Source of the DNA: Priestia endophytica DSM 13796
GTDB lineage: Bacteria > Bacillota > Bacilli > Bacillales > Bacillaceae_H
DNA: 64,000 bases
Direction: 5' to 3'
Assembly: GCF_900115845.1 (NCBI RefSeq)
Contig: NZ_FOXX01000005.1
Span: forward strand, 1-64,000
A program made the position numbers and the translations under genes. A model generated the notes under the pieces. The model searched no databases. It worked only from the letters and a program-made list of their open reading frames with translations, and had not been told where the DNA came from. This document shows positions 50,145 to 58,193 of the stretch, one piece after another (position 1 is the first letter of the stretch; every line of letters starts with the position of its first letter).

Positions 50145-51452
50145 ATGTTTAAAAATAATCGACTTATTCAATTTATTAATAAAGGTGACGTTTTTTCACC
50201 TTATATCTTCTTTCCAGCGATCTTTGCTATTTACTTTTTTATGAGTTTGTTTGATTTTGGTCGCATTCAGTACTTTAAGGCCTATAACAATATTTTCCTA
50301 CCGGTTATTGTTGGTCTTATTGCCTATTATATAGCTGTATTTTTAATCCAAAAGCTTGGTTGGAAATTTCCGAAATTTGGACTTTCCTTTTTGAAAGGAA
50401 AAACAATTTATTTTGTTTATCTCCTAACTCTTGTAGGATTAGTGAGCTACTTAGCTATGCTTTTTACAGGTCAAATTGGAATTACAGATGAATCTGTACG
50501 TCGTAATCTAGATCCAAAACTTAACTTCCTAAGTTCCCTATTATGGTTTGGCGGTCTTCTTATTGTCTTCTATGGTGTTGTAGGAAGCGGTGGTCGTTTA
50601 TCGAAGAAACAGAAGATCTCTTACGGTGTTATTATTGCCTTAATCCTTGTGGCGTTTATCCTTATGGGATATCGTACACCAATTGCTATTATGTTTTTTA
50701 CATCACTCATTGCTTTTCACTACTTAGTAAAGAGAGTAAAAACATCCTGGATTATCTTAATGGTAGCCGTTATTGGTATTTCATTTTCTCTCTTCGGACT
50801 CTTCCGTGTATTAACAGAGGATACATCGAAAGAATTTAATACACGTCAAGGTCCTCAAGTTGAAGAGGAACATCAGCAGGAAGAAGCAATCACGGAAAAG
50901 CAAGAAGCTATTCGTAAGGTAAATGAAACTCCAAAATGGGTTCGAGCTTTAACTGAAACAATGGTCACAGGCCGTATTGTTATAAGCAAAATTGAAGATT
51001 ATACAGAAGATCACGGTTACCTGAATGGAGAACTTCATAAAAGTATTCTTGGTACAGTGCTTCCAGGTGAGCAAAAATCACCGCGTATGATTGTAACAGA
51101 AGCAGCTAACGATTATGCAGTAAAACAGGTTGGAGAGTATGTTACAAGACCTGGAAGAACAACAACGCCAACTGTTATTGGTCAGTTTTATATGGACGGA
51201 GGATACGTTGGAATTGTTATTGGAATGGGTATCTTCGGTATTATTCTATCTCTTCTTTACAACAGAATGAGACAAACAACAACAAAGTCATATCAAACAA
51301 TTGCGTATGGTTTTGTTACAACGATTTTTATGATTTCCATTCATACAGGATTGCTTGATCTGATTTTCCTACTTATGATTGGTTTTGCCGTTATTGCAAC
51401 ATCTATTGAGCAAGATAAGCGCAGAGATGGGCAGTTTAATCGACTATCATAA
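50145..51452 (+). CDS. O-antigen/oligosaccharide polymerase (Wzy-like)
   Basis: The 435-residue membrane protein has about 11 helices. A large extracytoplasmic loop (about 220-345) holds EDTSKEFNTRQGPQVEEEHQ and later GELHKSILGTVLPGEQKSPR and TTTPTVIGQFYMDGGYVG, the arrangement of Wzy-type oligosaccharide polymerases. It probably links lipid-bound repeat units into the polymer exported by the MurJ-like flippase. No normal SD precedes the ATG; see the hairpin at 50115-50134. It is the last gene of the plus-strand polymer cluster. A ligase is not in the window. Confidence 0.85.
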   Translation: MFKNNRLIQFINKGDVFSPYIFFPAIFAIYFFMSLFDFGRIQYFKAYNNIFLPVIVGLIAYYIAVFLIQKLGWKFPKFGLSFLKGKTIYFVYLLTLVGLVSYLAMLFTGQIGITDESVRRNLDPKLNFLSSLLWFGGLLIVFYGVVGSGGRLSKKQKISYGVIIALILVAFILMGYRTPIAIMFFTSLIAFHYLVKRVKTSWIILMVAVIGISFSLFGLFRVLTEDTSKEFNTRQGPQVEEEHQQEEAITEKQEAIRKVNETPKWVRALTETMVTGRIVISKIEDYTEDHGYLNGELHKSILGTVLPGEQKSPRMIVTEAANDYAVKQVGEYVTRPGRTTTPTVIGQFYMDGGYVGIVIGMGIFGIILSLLYNRMRQTTTKSYQTIAYGFVTTIFMISIHTGLLDLIFLLMIGFAVIATSIEQDKRRDGQFNRLS

Positions 51453-51489
51453 ATTTCCTAAAAACCTTCATAAAAGTAGAAAAAACAAA

Positions 51490-51518
51490 TTGTCGATTTG
51501 TTGTATAGATGATAAAAT
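51490..51518 (+). promoter_or_regulatory. sigma-A promoter for a candidate small RNA
   Basis: TTGTCG (51490-51495), 17-nt spacer, TAAAAT (51513-51518), 38 nt after the wzy stop. No ORF with an SD follows before the terminator at 51578-51612. Confidence 0.6.
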
Positions 51519-51524
51519 AGAGGC

Positions 51525-51613
51525 GTAGATAAATATTTCCTTCTTTTGAAATAATAACCTCGGTTGGTAGCCCAGTGAGAAAAGACGCTGTATATATAGC
51601 GTCTTTTCTTATA
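51525..51613 (+). ncRNA. Candidate small non-coding RNA, about 90 nt
   Basis: A promoter with a 17-nt spacer lies at 51490-51518 and a strong intrinsic terminator at 51578-51612, leaving a transcript of about 90 nt with no reading frame behind an SD. The body contains a pyrimidine-rich stretch UUUCCUUCUUUUG near the 5' end and CCUCGGUUGGUAGCCC before the terminator. I do not recognise it as a known riboswitch or T-box. It could be a trans-acting sRNA or a 5' regulator that terminates before the convergent SLH gene. Expression is unproven. Confidence 0.42.
51578..51612 (+). terminator. Terminator of the candidate small RNA / wzy cluster
   Basis: AGAAAAGACGCT (51578-51589) pairs perfectly with AGCGTCTTTTCT (51598-51609). 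Confidence 0.85.
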
Positions 51614-51651
51614 TGTAAAAACGAGTGTACTATAGGTTAAAAGTCATGCAT

Positions 51652-51695
51652 AATAAAGAAAAACCTACTTCAGATGAAGTAGGTTTTTCTTTATT
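51652..51695. terminator. 20-bp perfect inverted repeat, terminator of the SLH gene
   Basis: Two 20-nt arms (51652-51671 and 51676-51695) pair perfectly around AGAT; CCTACTTC/GAAGTAGG is the core, flanked by A and T runs. The SLH gene's stop codon (51694-51696) lies within the arm. Confidence 0.9.
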
Positions 51696-52920
51696 ACGAA
51701 TTTGTTTGTTCATTAACCTTTTCCATTACTCTATAAATCATCATGATTCCTTGTGCACGTGTCGCATATTTAGTGGGACCAAATTCTGTTTCAGAGAAAC
51801 CATTAATAACGCCAGCTGCAGAAGATTTAGAAATAGCTTCATAAAACTCTGAAGAGGTGTTCACATCTTTAAATGCTTTTTCTTGTCCGCTATATTGGTT
51901 ATAGTCTAAAAGCTGCTCTGTTGCACGATAGACCATAGCTGCAATATGTTCACGTTTAATTTTCTCATAAGGCATGAATTTCCCATTGCTTCCTTTTACA
52001 ATCCCTAAACTTGCTGCTGTTTCAAGATATACATAATCTTTATCATTAGGATTTACGTCTGTAAATGTTGGAGCATCTCCGTCTTTCTCAAGGCCAAGAG
52101 CTTGAACAAGAATCTTTACAAATTGATATCTTGTGATATTGTCGTAAGGTTTTACATAAACTTTTCCCTCAATATCGTATCCATCAATAACGTCGTTCTT
52201 TAAGAAAAACTGTACAGCTTCATATGCTTCATTGTTTTTAGAAACGTCTGCAGGGAATGGATTTGGATCTTTATTTGGAAGAGTAATAGAACCTTCATTT
52301 TCAACTGGTGGCTTCATTTTAGAAGCAAAGTTCTGCATTTCTTCATAAATTGAAAGAATATCATTCCCGTAGTTCCCTCTTGGTTGCATTGCCCATCGAC
52401 CTTGCAAATCTGGCCAAGTTGGAGCAATTCCTTTTGTCACATATTTGTATCGTGGATCAACAAGTGGAGTGTTTAGAGGTTCTTTAGAAGCATATGCTTT
52501 TAGATGTTGAATTTGTGCGTAAACACCAGTAGCAGGAGTATCAAAGTAATGTCCCTTTACACCACCGCCAGTTGTCCCAATTCCAGCATAATTATTTTGT
52601 TCTGGAACAACGTCACCGCCATATTTAAAATACCCAGTTTCTTTTAGAGCTTGTACAAAAGCTACATCTCCTCGTACCCCTTCATTTTTTCCAGCAATAA
52701 GAAAGAGTTGAGCAAGTTCCTCTACCGTAATGCCATGAAGACGAATATTGCTTGGGTTTTTACTATGTACGAATGCTGCCATTTGTGAAGCTGTTAACAC
52801 TGAATCGCCCATAATGTTTTTGTTTATATCGCTACTAGCTTCTGCGCGTTGTGTAGAGAAGGGAGAAACAAGCACAAAAACAGCAAATGAAATCGTCAAA
52901 CACAAAGATAAACGTTTCAA
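51694..52920 (-). CDS. Secreted glucosaminidase with three C-terminal SLH domains
   Basis: The 408-residue protein has a signal peptide (1-28, ending RAEAS), a glucosaminidase domain (about 40-205) and three SLH domains (about 225-400). In the glucosaminidase domain, VQALKETGYF aligns with the ALESG motif of GH73, making Glu94 the likely catalytic residue, and NNYAGIGTTGG is the downstream family block. The SLH recognition motifs read TRYQ, KREH and TRAQ instead of canonical TRAE. SLH domains bind pyruvylated secondary wall polysaccharide. It should hydrolyse septal glycan strands, like B. anthracis BslO, but with the domain order reversed. TTG start with AAAGGAG 8 nt upstream. Confidence 0.9.
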   Translation of the reverse strand: MKRLSLCLTISFAVFVLVSPFSTQRAEASSDINKNIMGDSVLTASQMAAFVHSKNPSNIRLHGITVEELAQLFLIAGKNEGVRGDVAFVQALKETGYFKYGGDVVPEQNNYAGIGTTGGGVKGHYFDTPATGVYAQIQHLKAYASKEPLNTPLVDPRYKYVTKGIAPTWPDLQGRWAMQPRGNYGNDILSIYEEMQNFASKMKPPVENEGSITLPNKDPNPFPADVSKNNEAYEAVQFFLKNDVIDGYDIEGKVYVKPYDNITRYQFVKILVQALGLEKDGDAPTFTDVNPNDKDYVYLETAASLGIVKGSNGKFMPYEKIKREHIAAMVYRATEQLLDYNQYSGQEKAFKDVNTSSEFYEAISKSSAAGVINGFSETEFGPTKYATRAQGIMMIYRVMEKVNEQTNS

Positions 52921-53116
52921 ACCAAAAGCTCCTTTCTGTACGATTAATAGATTTAATTTGTTATAAATTAAAAGATATTAAGAACTATAAGAATATTAAT
53001 CCTTATGAGTCTAAAGCTTCATAACGAGTTATATATTACCACATAGAGGTTATATTGTCCTATTACATTAGTATTTGTAACAAAAATGAAAAGTTTTTTA
53101 CGAGAAATGTAGAAAG

Positions 53117-53167
53117 AAAAAACGATCAAAAGAACTAGCATTTATGCTAAACTTTTGATCGTTTTTA
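53117..53167. terminator. Bidirectional terminator downstream of slaP
   Basis: AAAAAACGATCAAAAG pairs with CTTTTGATCGTTTTT, with an inner TAGCA/TGCTA stem. T runs lie on both strands. Confidence 0.85.
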
Positions 53168-53176
53168 TCTTACTTA

Positions 53177-54061
53177 TTATTGATTTGGATATGCTCTCCA
53201 TCGACTGAAATCAGCATTTTCTTTTTGAATTAAGCTTGCTGGAAAAATAAATGTCCACGGTTTTGTTGTATATGCCTTAATTAGTAGATCTTTTGTTTGG
53301 AAAACGCCTTCTGCTACTTGCTCTCCCATGGCATCTTCTACAATGAGAGGAATCTGTTCAAATGTTACATCTTGATCTGTTCCATTTCTTAGTAGAAGGG
53401 AAATATGTAGATTTCCGTTCTTGGCCTGATCTGCTTGTAGACTTTGAAAATTTACTTCTCCATCTTTAGGAGGAGTCATCTCTTTTTCAACAAGATTCTT
53501 GAGGCTCTCTTTTTCATTTTCTGATAAATTGTTTTCCCAAGTCTCATCTAAATCTAACTTATGAGGGGGAGCTACTTGGAAAGCCAATGTCCAATTTTCC
53601 TTTGGAAGATCTTTTGTTTTTAAGCTTTCTTTTTCAAAAGTAAACTGCCAAGGTCTGCTTGAAGCAGGAGGAATTTCGCCAAGCTCTTTAAAGTTAAAAG
53701 ATTTTTTAGCAATAATATTTTTCTCACTATCCATTAACACAAGTTTCATAACATCTAGCGTTAACGGGGTTGACAAGCTTGTGCGGACAAGAGCTGTTAC
53801 AACAGCATTTCCATTTTCATCTTTTGTGAGATTTGCACCTGATAAAGAAACTTGATTAGGTTTCAGTGGTGCACAGTTATTATTCAAAAACTGATAAACA
53901 TAGCGATCCTCTTCTGTTGCTTCCCAATCAGGATGTAGTGAAAGTTTAGGGGAGATGCTAGCCTCTTGATCTTCCCTTGTTACTCTTTCTTCTGATTCAA
54001 TTGTACTATCAAGACCTTGTTTCTTAATATTCTGTTCTCCACGTTTAAAAAAGCGAAACAA
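53177..54061 (-). CDS. slaP: Accessory Sec system S-layer assembly protein SlaP
   Basis: The product of about 294 residues belongs to the SlaP family that works with SecA2 to secrete S-layer proteins in B. anthracis. Two tandem SLAP repeats are visible. The first (about 50-165) ends with SRPWQFTFEKESL and the second (about 190-290) with TKPWTFIFPASLI; each has a hydrophobic beta-rich core. It has no signal peptide or membrane helix, so it is cytosolic. Start choice: AAAGG lies 9 nt before TTG 54061 and touches ATG 54070; a GTG at 54094 has no SD. It is directly downstream of secA2 in one operon, which fixes its function. Confidence 0.85.
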   Translation of the reverse strand: MFRFFKRGEQNIKKQGLDSTIESEERVTREDQEASISPKLSLHPDWEATEEDRYVYQFLNNNCAPLKPNQVSLSGANLTKDENGNAVVTALVRTSLSTPLTLDVMKLVLMDSEKNIIAKKSFNFKELGEIPPASSRPWQFTFEKESLKTKDLPKENWTLAFQVAPPHKLDLDETWENNLSENEKESLKNLVEKEMTPPKDGEVNFQSLQADQAKNGNLHISLLLRNGTDQDVTFEQIPLIVEDAMGEQVAEGVFQTKDLLIKAYTTKPWTFIFPASLIQKENADFSRWRAYPNQ

Positions 54062-54083
54062 ATTTCTCATCCTTTCAATATAA

Positions 54084-54117
54084 AAGGGTGTCACTCAAAA
54101 ATGAATGGAGCACCCTT
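54084..54117 (-). promoter_or_regulatory. Hairpin in the secA2-slaP junction
   Basis: AAGGGTG (54084-54090) and CACCCTT (54111-54117) pair across a 20-nt loop, just upstream of the slaP start. There is no U-tract. It may tune slaP translation or mRNA decay. Confidence 0.4.
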
Positions 54118-54126
54118 ATCTTTATA

Positions 54127-56490
54127 TTATTTCTCTGCTCTTAATGAAGCTGTTGCCTGACAAAGTGCTTCTGCCATATAGTATTCAAGCTCTTGGTATG
54201 AAGTCGAGAAGAGCTCAAGACCTTCACGCTGATATTGACGCATAGGGTCTTCTTGACTATAGCTTCGCATACCAATTCCTTCTTTTAAACGCTCCATATT
54301 TTCAATATGTTTAATCCACTCTCGATCAGCAATTTGCAGCACGGCAGTTCTTAGGAAACCATCTAATGGTTTTTCCTCTTCAATGACTTCTTTAATTAAG
54401 TCCAAATAGTTTTGGAGAGCTTCTTCTACTTGCTCTTGAACATCCTGAATTTCTGCAATCCCTTTAATATCTAATGAAATACTTTCCCCAATTACCTTAG
54501 TTAAATCAATTGTTAGGGAATTAAGATCCCAGTCTTCTGGAAGAACTTCAGGTGAGCAGTATCCCTCTACATAATAATGAACAGTTGAGGAAATCATAGG
54601 TGTTAAAAGGGTAAGAATGCTTTCATCTGTTAAAATTCGATTTCTTAATTCATAAATAACGCTGCGCTGCTCATTAATAACGTTATCAAGTTTTAAATTA
54701 TACTCTCTAATTCCATAATTGCTTCCTTCACAAATACGCTGAACTTTATCGACAAAATCAGCAATTTTCTTTGATTGAATAAGACCTGTGCTATCTTTAT
54801 GAAGATTTTTACGCAGTTTAGTTACTTCTTCATGAGCAAAGCGTACAAACATATCATCTTCAAGAGAAATGAAAAACTGTGATCTTCCTTTATCACCTTG
54901 ACGTCCAGCTCGTCCTTTCAACTGATTATCAATCCGTCTCGATTCATGTCGTTCTGTTCCAAGAACAAACAATCCCCCAAGGTCCTCAACACCATCTTCA
55001 AGCTTAATATCTGTTCCGCGTCCTGCCATATTTGTGGCAATTGTAATCTGACCTTTTGTGCCTGCTTTGGAGATAAGTTCAACTTCTTGTTCAATGCTCT
55101 TAGCGTTTAAAAGTTGAAAAGAGAGACCCGCATCTTGTAGAGATTGGGCAATTGTTTCAGATTGACGAATAGAAGTTGTGCCAATTAAAATAGGCTGTCC
55201 TGTTTGATGTACACGGATAATTTCTTTTGTTACTGCTTTATATTTTTCGTCCACTGTTTCATAAATTTGATCACTTTCATCAATTCTTAGAATTGGACGA
55301 TTCGTTGGGATTTGAATTACGTCCATTGCATACACTTGTTGAAACTCTTTTTCTTCCGTTTTAGCTGTTCCTGTCATTCCACTAAGGGTTGGATACAAAC
55401 GGAAGTAATTTTGGATTGTAATAGAAGCTTGTGTTTTATTTTCTTCTGTAATTGTTACGGATTCCTTAGCTTCAAGAGCTTGATGAAGACCATTGCTTAA
55501 TGTACGGCCTTCCATTGTGCGTCCTGTAAATGCATCGACAAGAACAATTTCATCATCTTTTACAATATAATCTACGTCTTTATGAAACATAACAAGGGCT
55601 CTAAGGGCCTGAATCATATAGTGATATAGAGTTTGATGTTCTACATCGTATAAATTATCAATTCCAAAGCCTTTTTCAATCTTCTCAATCCCTTGTTCTG
55701 TAAATCCTGTTGCTTTCGTTTCTTCATCAAAGTGATAATCTTCATCTTTCATAAAGCCTTTCACAATTTGAACACAAAGCTGATGAAGATTATCACTTAC
55801 GCCAGATTTGCCAGCAATGATGAGGGGGGTTTTTGCTTCATCAATCAAAACACTATCAATTTCATCAATGATAGCAAAATGGTATGGTCGCTGAACACGC
55901 TGAGCCAGGTCAATAACTGTATTATCACGAAGGTGATCAAAGCCAAATTCTGTTCCGACTCCATAAGTAATGTCAGCATTATAAGCTTCTTTCTTTTTTT
56001 CATAATCTATGCCAGCTATGTTAAGTCCAATTGTCAAACCAAGAAAGGCGTGAACTGGCCCAACAAGTTCACAGTCACGTTTTGCGAGATAGTCGTTCAC
56101 TGTAATAACATGGACACCTTTTCCTTCAAGAGCTCGTAAATAACTTGGGAGAGAAGCGACAAGTGTCTTTCCTTCTCCTGTTGGCATCTCAGCAATATTT
56201 CCTTCTGTCAGAACAAGCCCACCAATCATCTGTACATCGTAATGACGCATACCAAGCACCCGTCTCGATGCTTCTCGAACGGTTGCAAATGCTTCTGCTT
56301 GGATATCAAATACCGTTTTCCCTTCGGCTAAGGCTTCTTTAAATTGAACTGTTTTATGTTTTAACTCTTGATCTGACAACTGTGTAAATTGTTCTTCAAG
56401 ACTGTTAATTTCTTCTATAATTTTAAAGTACTTTTTTAACCCTTTTTCTTGCTTATCGCCCATTGCTTTCTTGATGTATGATAACACCAT
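54127..56490 (-). CDS. secA2: Accessory Sec translocase ATPase SecA2
   Basis: The 787-residue DEAD-like motor ATPase is shorter than housekeeping SecA (about 840) and ends without the zinc-binding C-terminal tail, as SecA2 proteins do. NBD1 has Walker A MPTGEGKT and Walker B AIIDEIDSVLIDEAKTP; TVNDYLAKRD and YGVGTEFGFDHLRDN are conserved; NBD2 has TNMAGRGTDIKL, GTERHESRRIDNQLKGRAGRQGD and SLEDDMFVRF. Together with slaP this is the B. anthracis-type accessory system for SLH/S-layer protein export through SecYEG. Start ATG 56490 follows AGGAGAG. The housekeeping secA is not in the window. Confidence 0.92.
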   Translation of the reverse strand: MVLSYIKKAMGDKQEKGLKKYFKIIEEINSLEEQFTQLSDQELKHKTVQFKEALAEGKTVFDIQAEAFATVREASRRVLGMRHYDVQMIGGLVLTEGNIAEMPTGEGKTLVASLPSYLRALEGKGVHVITVNDYLAKRDCELVGPVHAFLGLTIGLNIAGIDYEKKKEAYNADITYGVGTEFGFDHLRDNTVIDLAQRVQRPYHFAIIDEIDSVLIDEAKTPLIIAGKSGVSDNLHQLCVQIVKGFMKDEDYHFDEETKATGFTEQGIEKIEKGFGIDNLYDVEHQTLYHYMIQALRALVMFHKDVDYIVKDDEIVLVDAFTGRTMEGRTLSNGLHQALEAKESVTITEENKTQASITIQNYFRLYPTLSGMTGTAKTEEKEFQQVYAMDVIQIPTNRPILRIDESDQIYETVDEKYKAVTKEIIRVHQTGQPILIGTTSIRQSETIAQSLQDAGLSFQLLNAKSIEQEVELISKAGTKGQITIATNMAGRGTDIKLEDGVEDLGGLFVLGTERHESRRIDNQLKGRAGRQGDKGRSQFFISLEDDMFVRFAHEEVTKLRKNLHKDSTGLIQSKKIADFVDKVQRICEGSNYGIREYNLKLDNVINEQRSVIYELRNRILTDESILTLLTPMISSTVHYYVEGYCSPEVLPEDWDLNSLTIDLTKVIGESISLDIKGIAEIQDVQEQVEEALQNYLDLIKEVIEEEKPLDGFLRTAVLQIADREWIKHIENMERLKEGIGMRSYSQEDPMRQYQREGLELFSTSYQELEYYMAEALCQATASLRAEK

Positions 56491-56606
56491 GCGACAACTC
56501 TCCTAGCATATTAGACTTTCTACAAAACTAGTATAGCACTCTTTATTTACTGCTTCACCGTTATATGGTAAAGATTATATATAATTTCCTGCTTAGAAAT
56601 TTATAT

Positions 56607-56636
56607 AAAAAAGGTGAGAGGAATTCCTCACCTTTT
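56607..56636 (-). terminator. Terminator of the SH3-polysaccharide deacetylase gene
   Basis: On the minus strand AAAAGGTGAGG/CCTCTCACCTTTTTT pair and are followed by T6. It separates the gene from secA2 downstream. Confidence 0.8.
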
Positions 56637-57886
56637 CAATTAGAAGTTGCAAAGATATTTTTAAAATCTTCCATATCCATATTTGGATAAACCCCTTTAC
56701 GATCTAGAATTAATGGATTATCTCCTGGAAAGACTCTTCCTTCCTGCGTTGTGAAGGCTAATTTAAATCCGGCATCCCTTACAGCTCTTATACCAGTTTC
56801 ATTTAGGTTTCCATAAGGATAGGCAAAGTAAGAAGAGGGAGTAGGAAGTTCCTTTCTATTTAATTTTAGATCTGCCACAACTTCATCATATGGAAGCTGT
56901 GTTAATAATCCACTTGTATGAGCATCTTTGCGATTATGTAAAGCATGAGTATGGGCTCCAAAGGAAAAGACATCTTTCATTTTCTCCATATCCTGCATAC
57001 TTAAAGCTTGTGTAGTAAGCTGATCAGGAACAAAAGGCTGACTTTGATCAGGTGTACGGGATGTAATAATGAAATTTTCAGCCTTAAAACTATATTTTTT
57101 AAGGATAGGATAAGCATATTGACGAGTCGAGACAAATCCATCATCAAATGTAATTACAAATGATTTATCGGGTAATGCCTTTTTCTTTTCAACATATTTT
57201 TGTAAATCTTCAAGGGAAATAGTGTGATAACCGTTATCACGGAGCCATTTCATCTGGCTTTCGAAAAACTCCGGGGTAATCGTTACAAATGTATCTTTGA
57301 ATTTATGGTTTTCTTCTTCTCTAAAAAGATTGTGATACATTAAGACTGGAATGCCGTTATCAATCTGCAAATCTTCTTTTTGCACGTATCCTACAAGTCC
57401 TCCTAGATTCACCTTTGACCAATTCTCATTTTGATTTATCACTTCTATTTGGATGTGTGCATCAAACTGGCCTATTTTTTTGGAGCTTGTGGAAATAGAG
57501 CTATAAATAGGGGTTTTTTCCTCTGTTAAAATAGCATCTCCATGAAAAGTAGAAGAAACCTGTTCAGGACGAGGTGCCCCAGTTTCCTCTATTTTAGTCT
57601 CTTTTTTAGACACATATCCAAATGAATTGCCAATAGGAATTCTCCACCAATCTGTATTAAACGAAACATAATTGATGTAAGCATTTCCTTTCACTAGATA
57701 GCCTTTAACTTTAGTGCCTTTGTTATGTAAGGCTTTTTCATAAATGGCTACTGATTCCTTTTGGACAACTAGAGCTTGATATGCATCTGCTCTAGTGATA
57801 GTTTTTTGAAATGAGGCATAAATCCCAAACGCAGTAACGAATACGAATAAAAACAATAATGAATACAGTAATTTCCTTTTATTCAT
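56636..57886 (-). CDS. SH3b-polysaccharide deacetylase, membrane-anchored
   Basis: The 416-residue protein has an N-terminal signal anchor (about 5-25), two bacterial SH3-like wall-binding segments (about 35-95 and 110-173), and a carbohydrate esterase 4 domain (about 178-410). The catalytic Asp-Asp is in VITFDDGF (248-249). The metal His pair is in GAHTHALH, with the H-T-x-x-L-H spacing of PgaB/IcaB-type poly-GlcNAc deacetylases. YFAYPYGNLNE is the conserved C-terminal motif. It should deacetylate GlcNAc in the wall polymer or peptidoglycan outside the membrane. ATG 57886 follows AGGAG by 7 nt. The gene is divergent from a related deacetylase. Confidence 0.87.
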   Translation of the reverse strand: MNKRKLLYSLLFLFVFVTAFGIYASFQKTITRADAYQALVVQKESVAIYEKALHNKGTKVKGYLVKGNAYINYVSFNTDWWRIPIGNSFGYVSKKETKIEETGAPRPEQVSSTFHGDAILTEEKTPIYSSISTSSKKIGQFDAHIQIEVINQNENWSKVNLGGLVGYVQKEDLQIDNGIPVLMYHNLFREEENHKFKDTFVTITPEFFESQMKWLRDNGYHTISLEDLQKYVEKKKALPDKSFVITFDDGFVSTRQYAYPILKKYSFKAENFIITSRTPDQSQPFVPDQLTTQALSMQDMEKMKDVFSFGAHTHALHNRKDAHTSGLLTQLPYDEVVADLKLNRKELPTPSSYFAYPYGNLNETGIRAVRDAGFKLAFTTQEGRVFPGDNPLILDRKGVYPNMDMEDFKNIFATSN

Positions 57887-57918
57887 GCTAAAACTCCTAA
57901 TTATAATTTCCACAACCA

Positions 57919-57947
57919 AGTATATTAGAATATTTAGGTAATTACAA
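57919..57947 (-). promoter_or_regulatory. sigma-A promoter of the SH3-deacetylase gene
   Basis: On the minus strand TTGTAA (57942-57947), 17 nt, TATACT (57919-57924), about 35 nt before the start codon. Confidence 0.65.
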
Positions 57948-58148
57948 TAGAAGATAATAATCTATAAATAGAAATGTAAAGGTGAAAAGAGAAGGGGTAA
58001 TTGTCATTACATTGAAAAAACAGTAGTTTTAAAGGTATAAACTCTTATGTAAAAACCAATAAGTAGAATTTTTAGAGATCGAGAGAAAGAAAAGGACAAT
58101 TAACCTATGAAAAAATGATTATTAATTAGAAAATTAAGTTAAAAAAGG

Positions 58149-58157
58149 TGTTATACT
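58149..58157 (+). promoter_or_regulatory. Extended -10 promoter candidate
   Basis: TGTTATACT lies 37 nt before the GTG start of the second deacetylase gene; no clear -35. Confidence 0.4.
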
Positions 58158-58193
58158 CATCAATGTCTAATCTTTTGAAAGGAATGACATGAT

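Larger units (their letters stand above)
57887..58193. other. 307-bp divergent region between two deacetylase genes
   Basis: Very A/T-rich. Holds the minus-strand promoter at 57919-57947 and an extended -10 (TGTTATACT, 58149-58157) for the plus-strand gene. No hairpin or ORF stands out. Confidence 0.5.

Noticed and set aside
51525-51613. Known riboswitch (c-di-GMP, preQ1, SAM) or T-box before the next gene
   Set aside because: None of the conserved cores is visible, and no plus-strand gene follows; the next gene is convergent.
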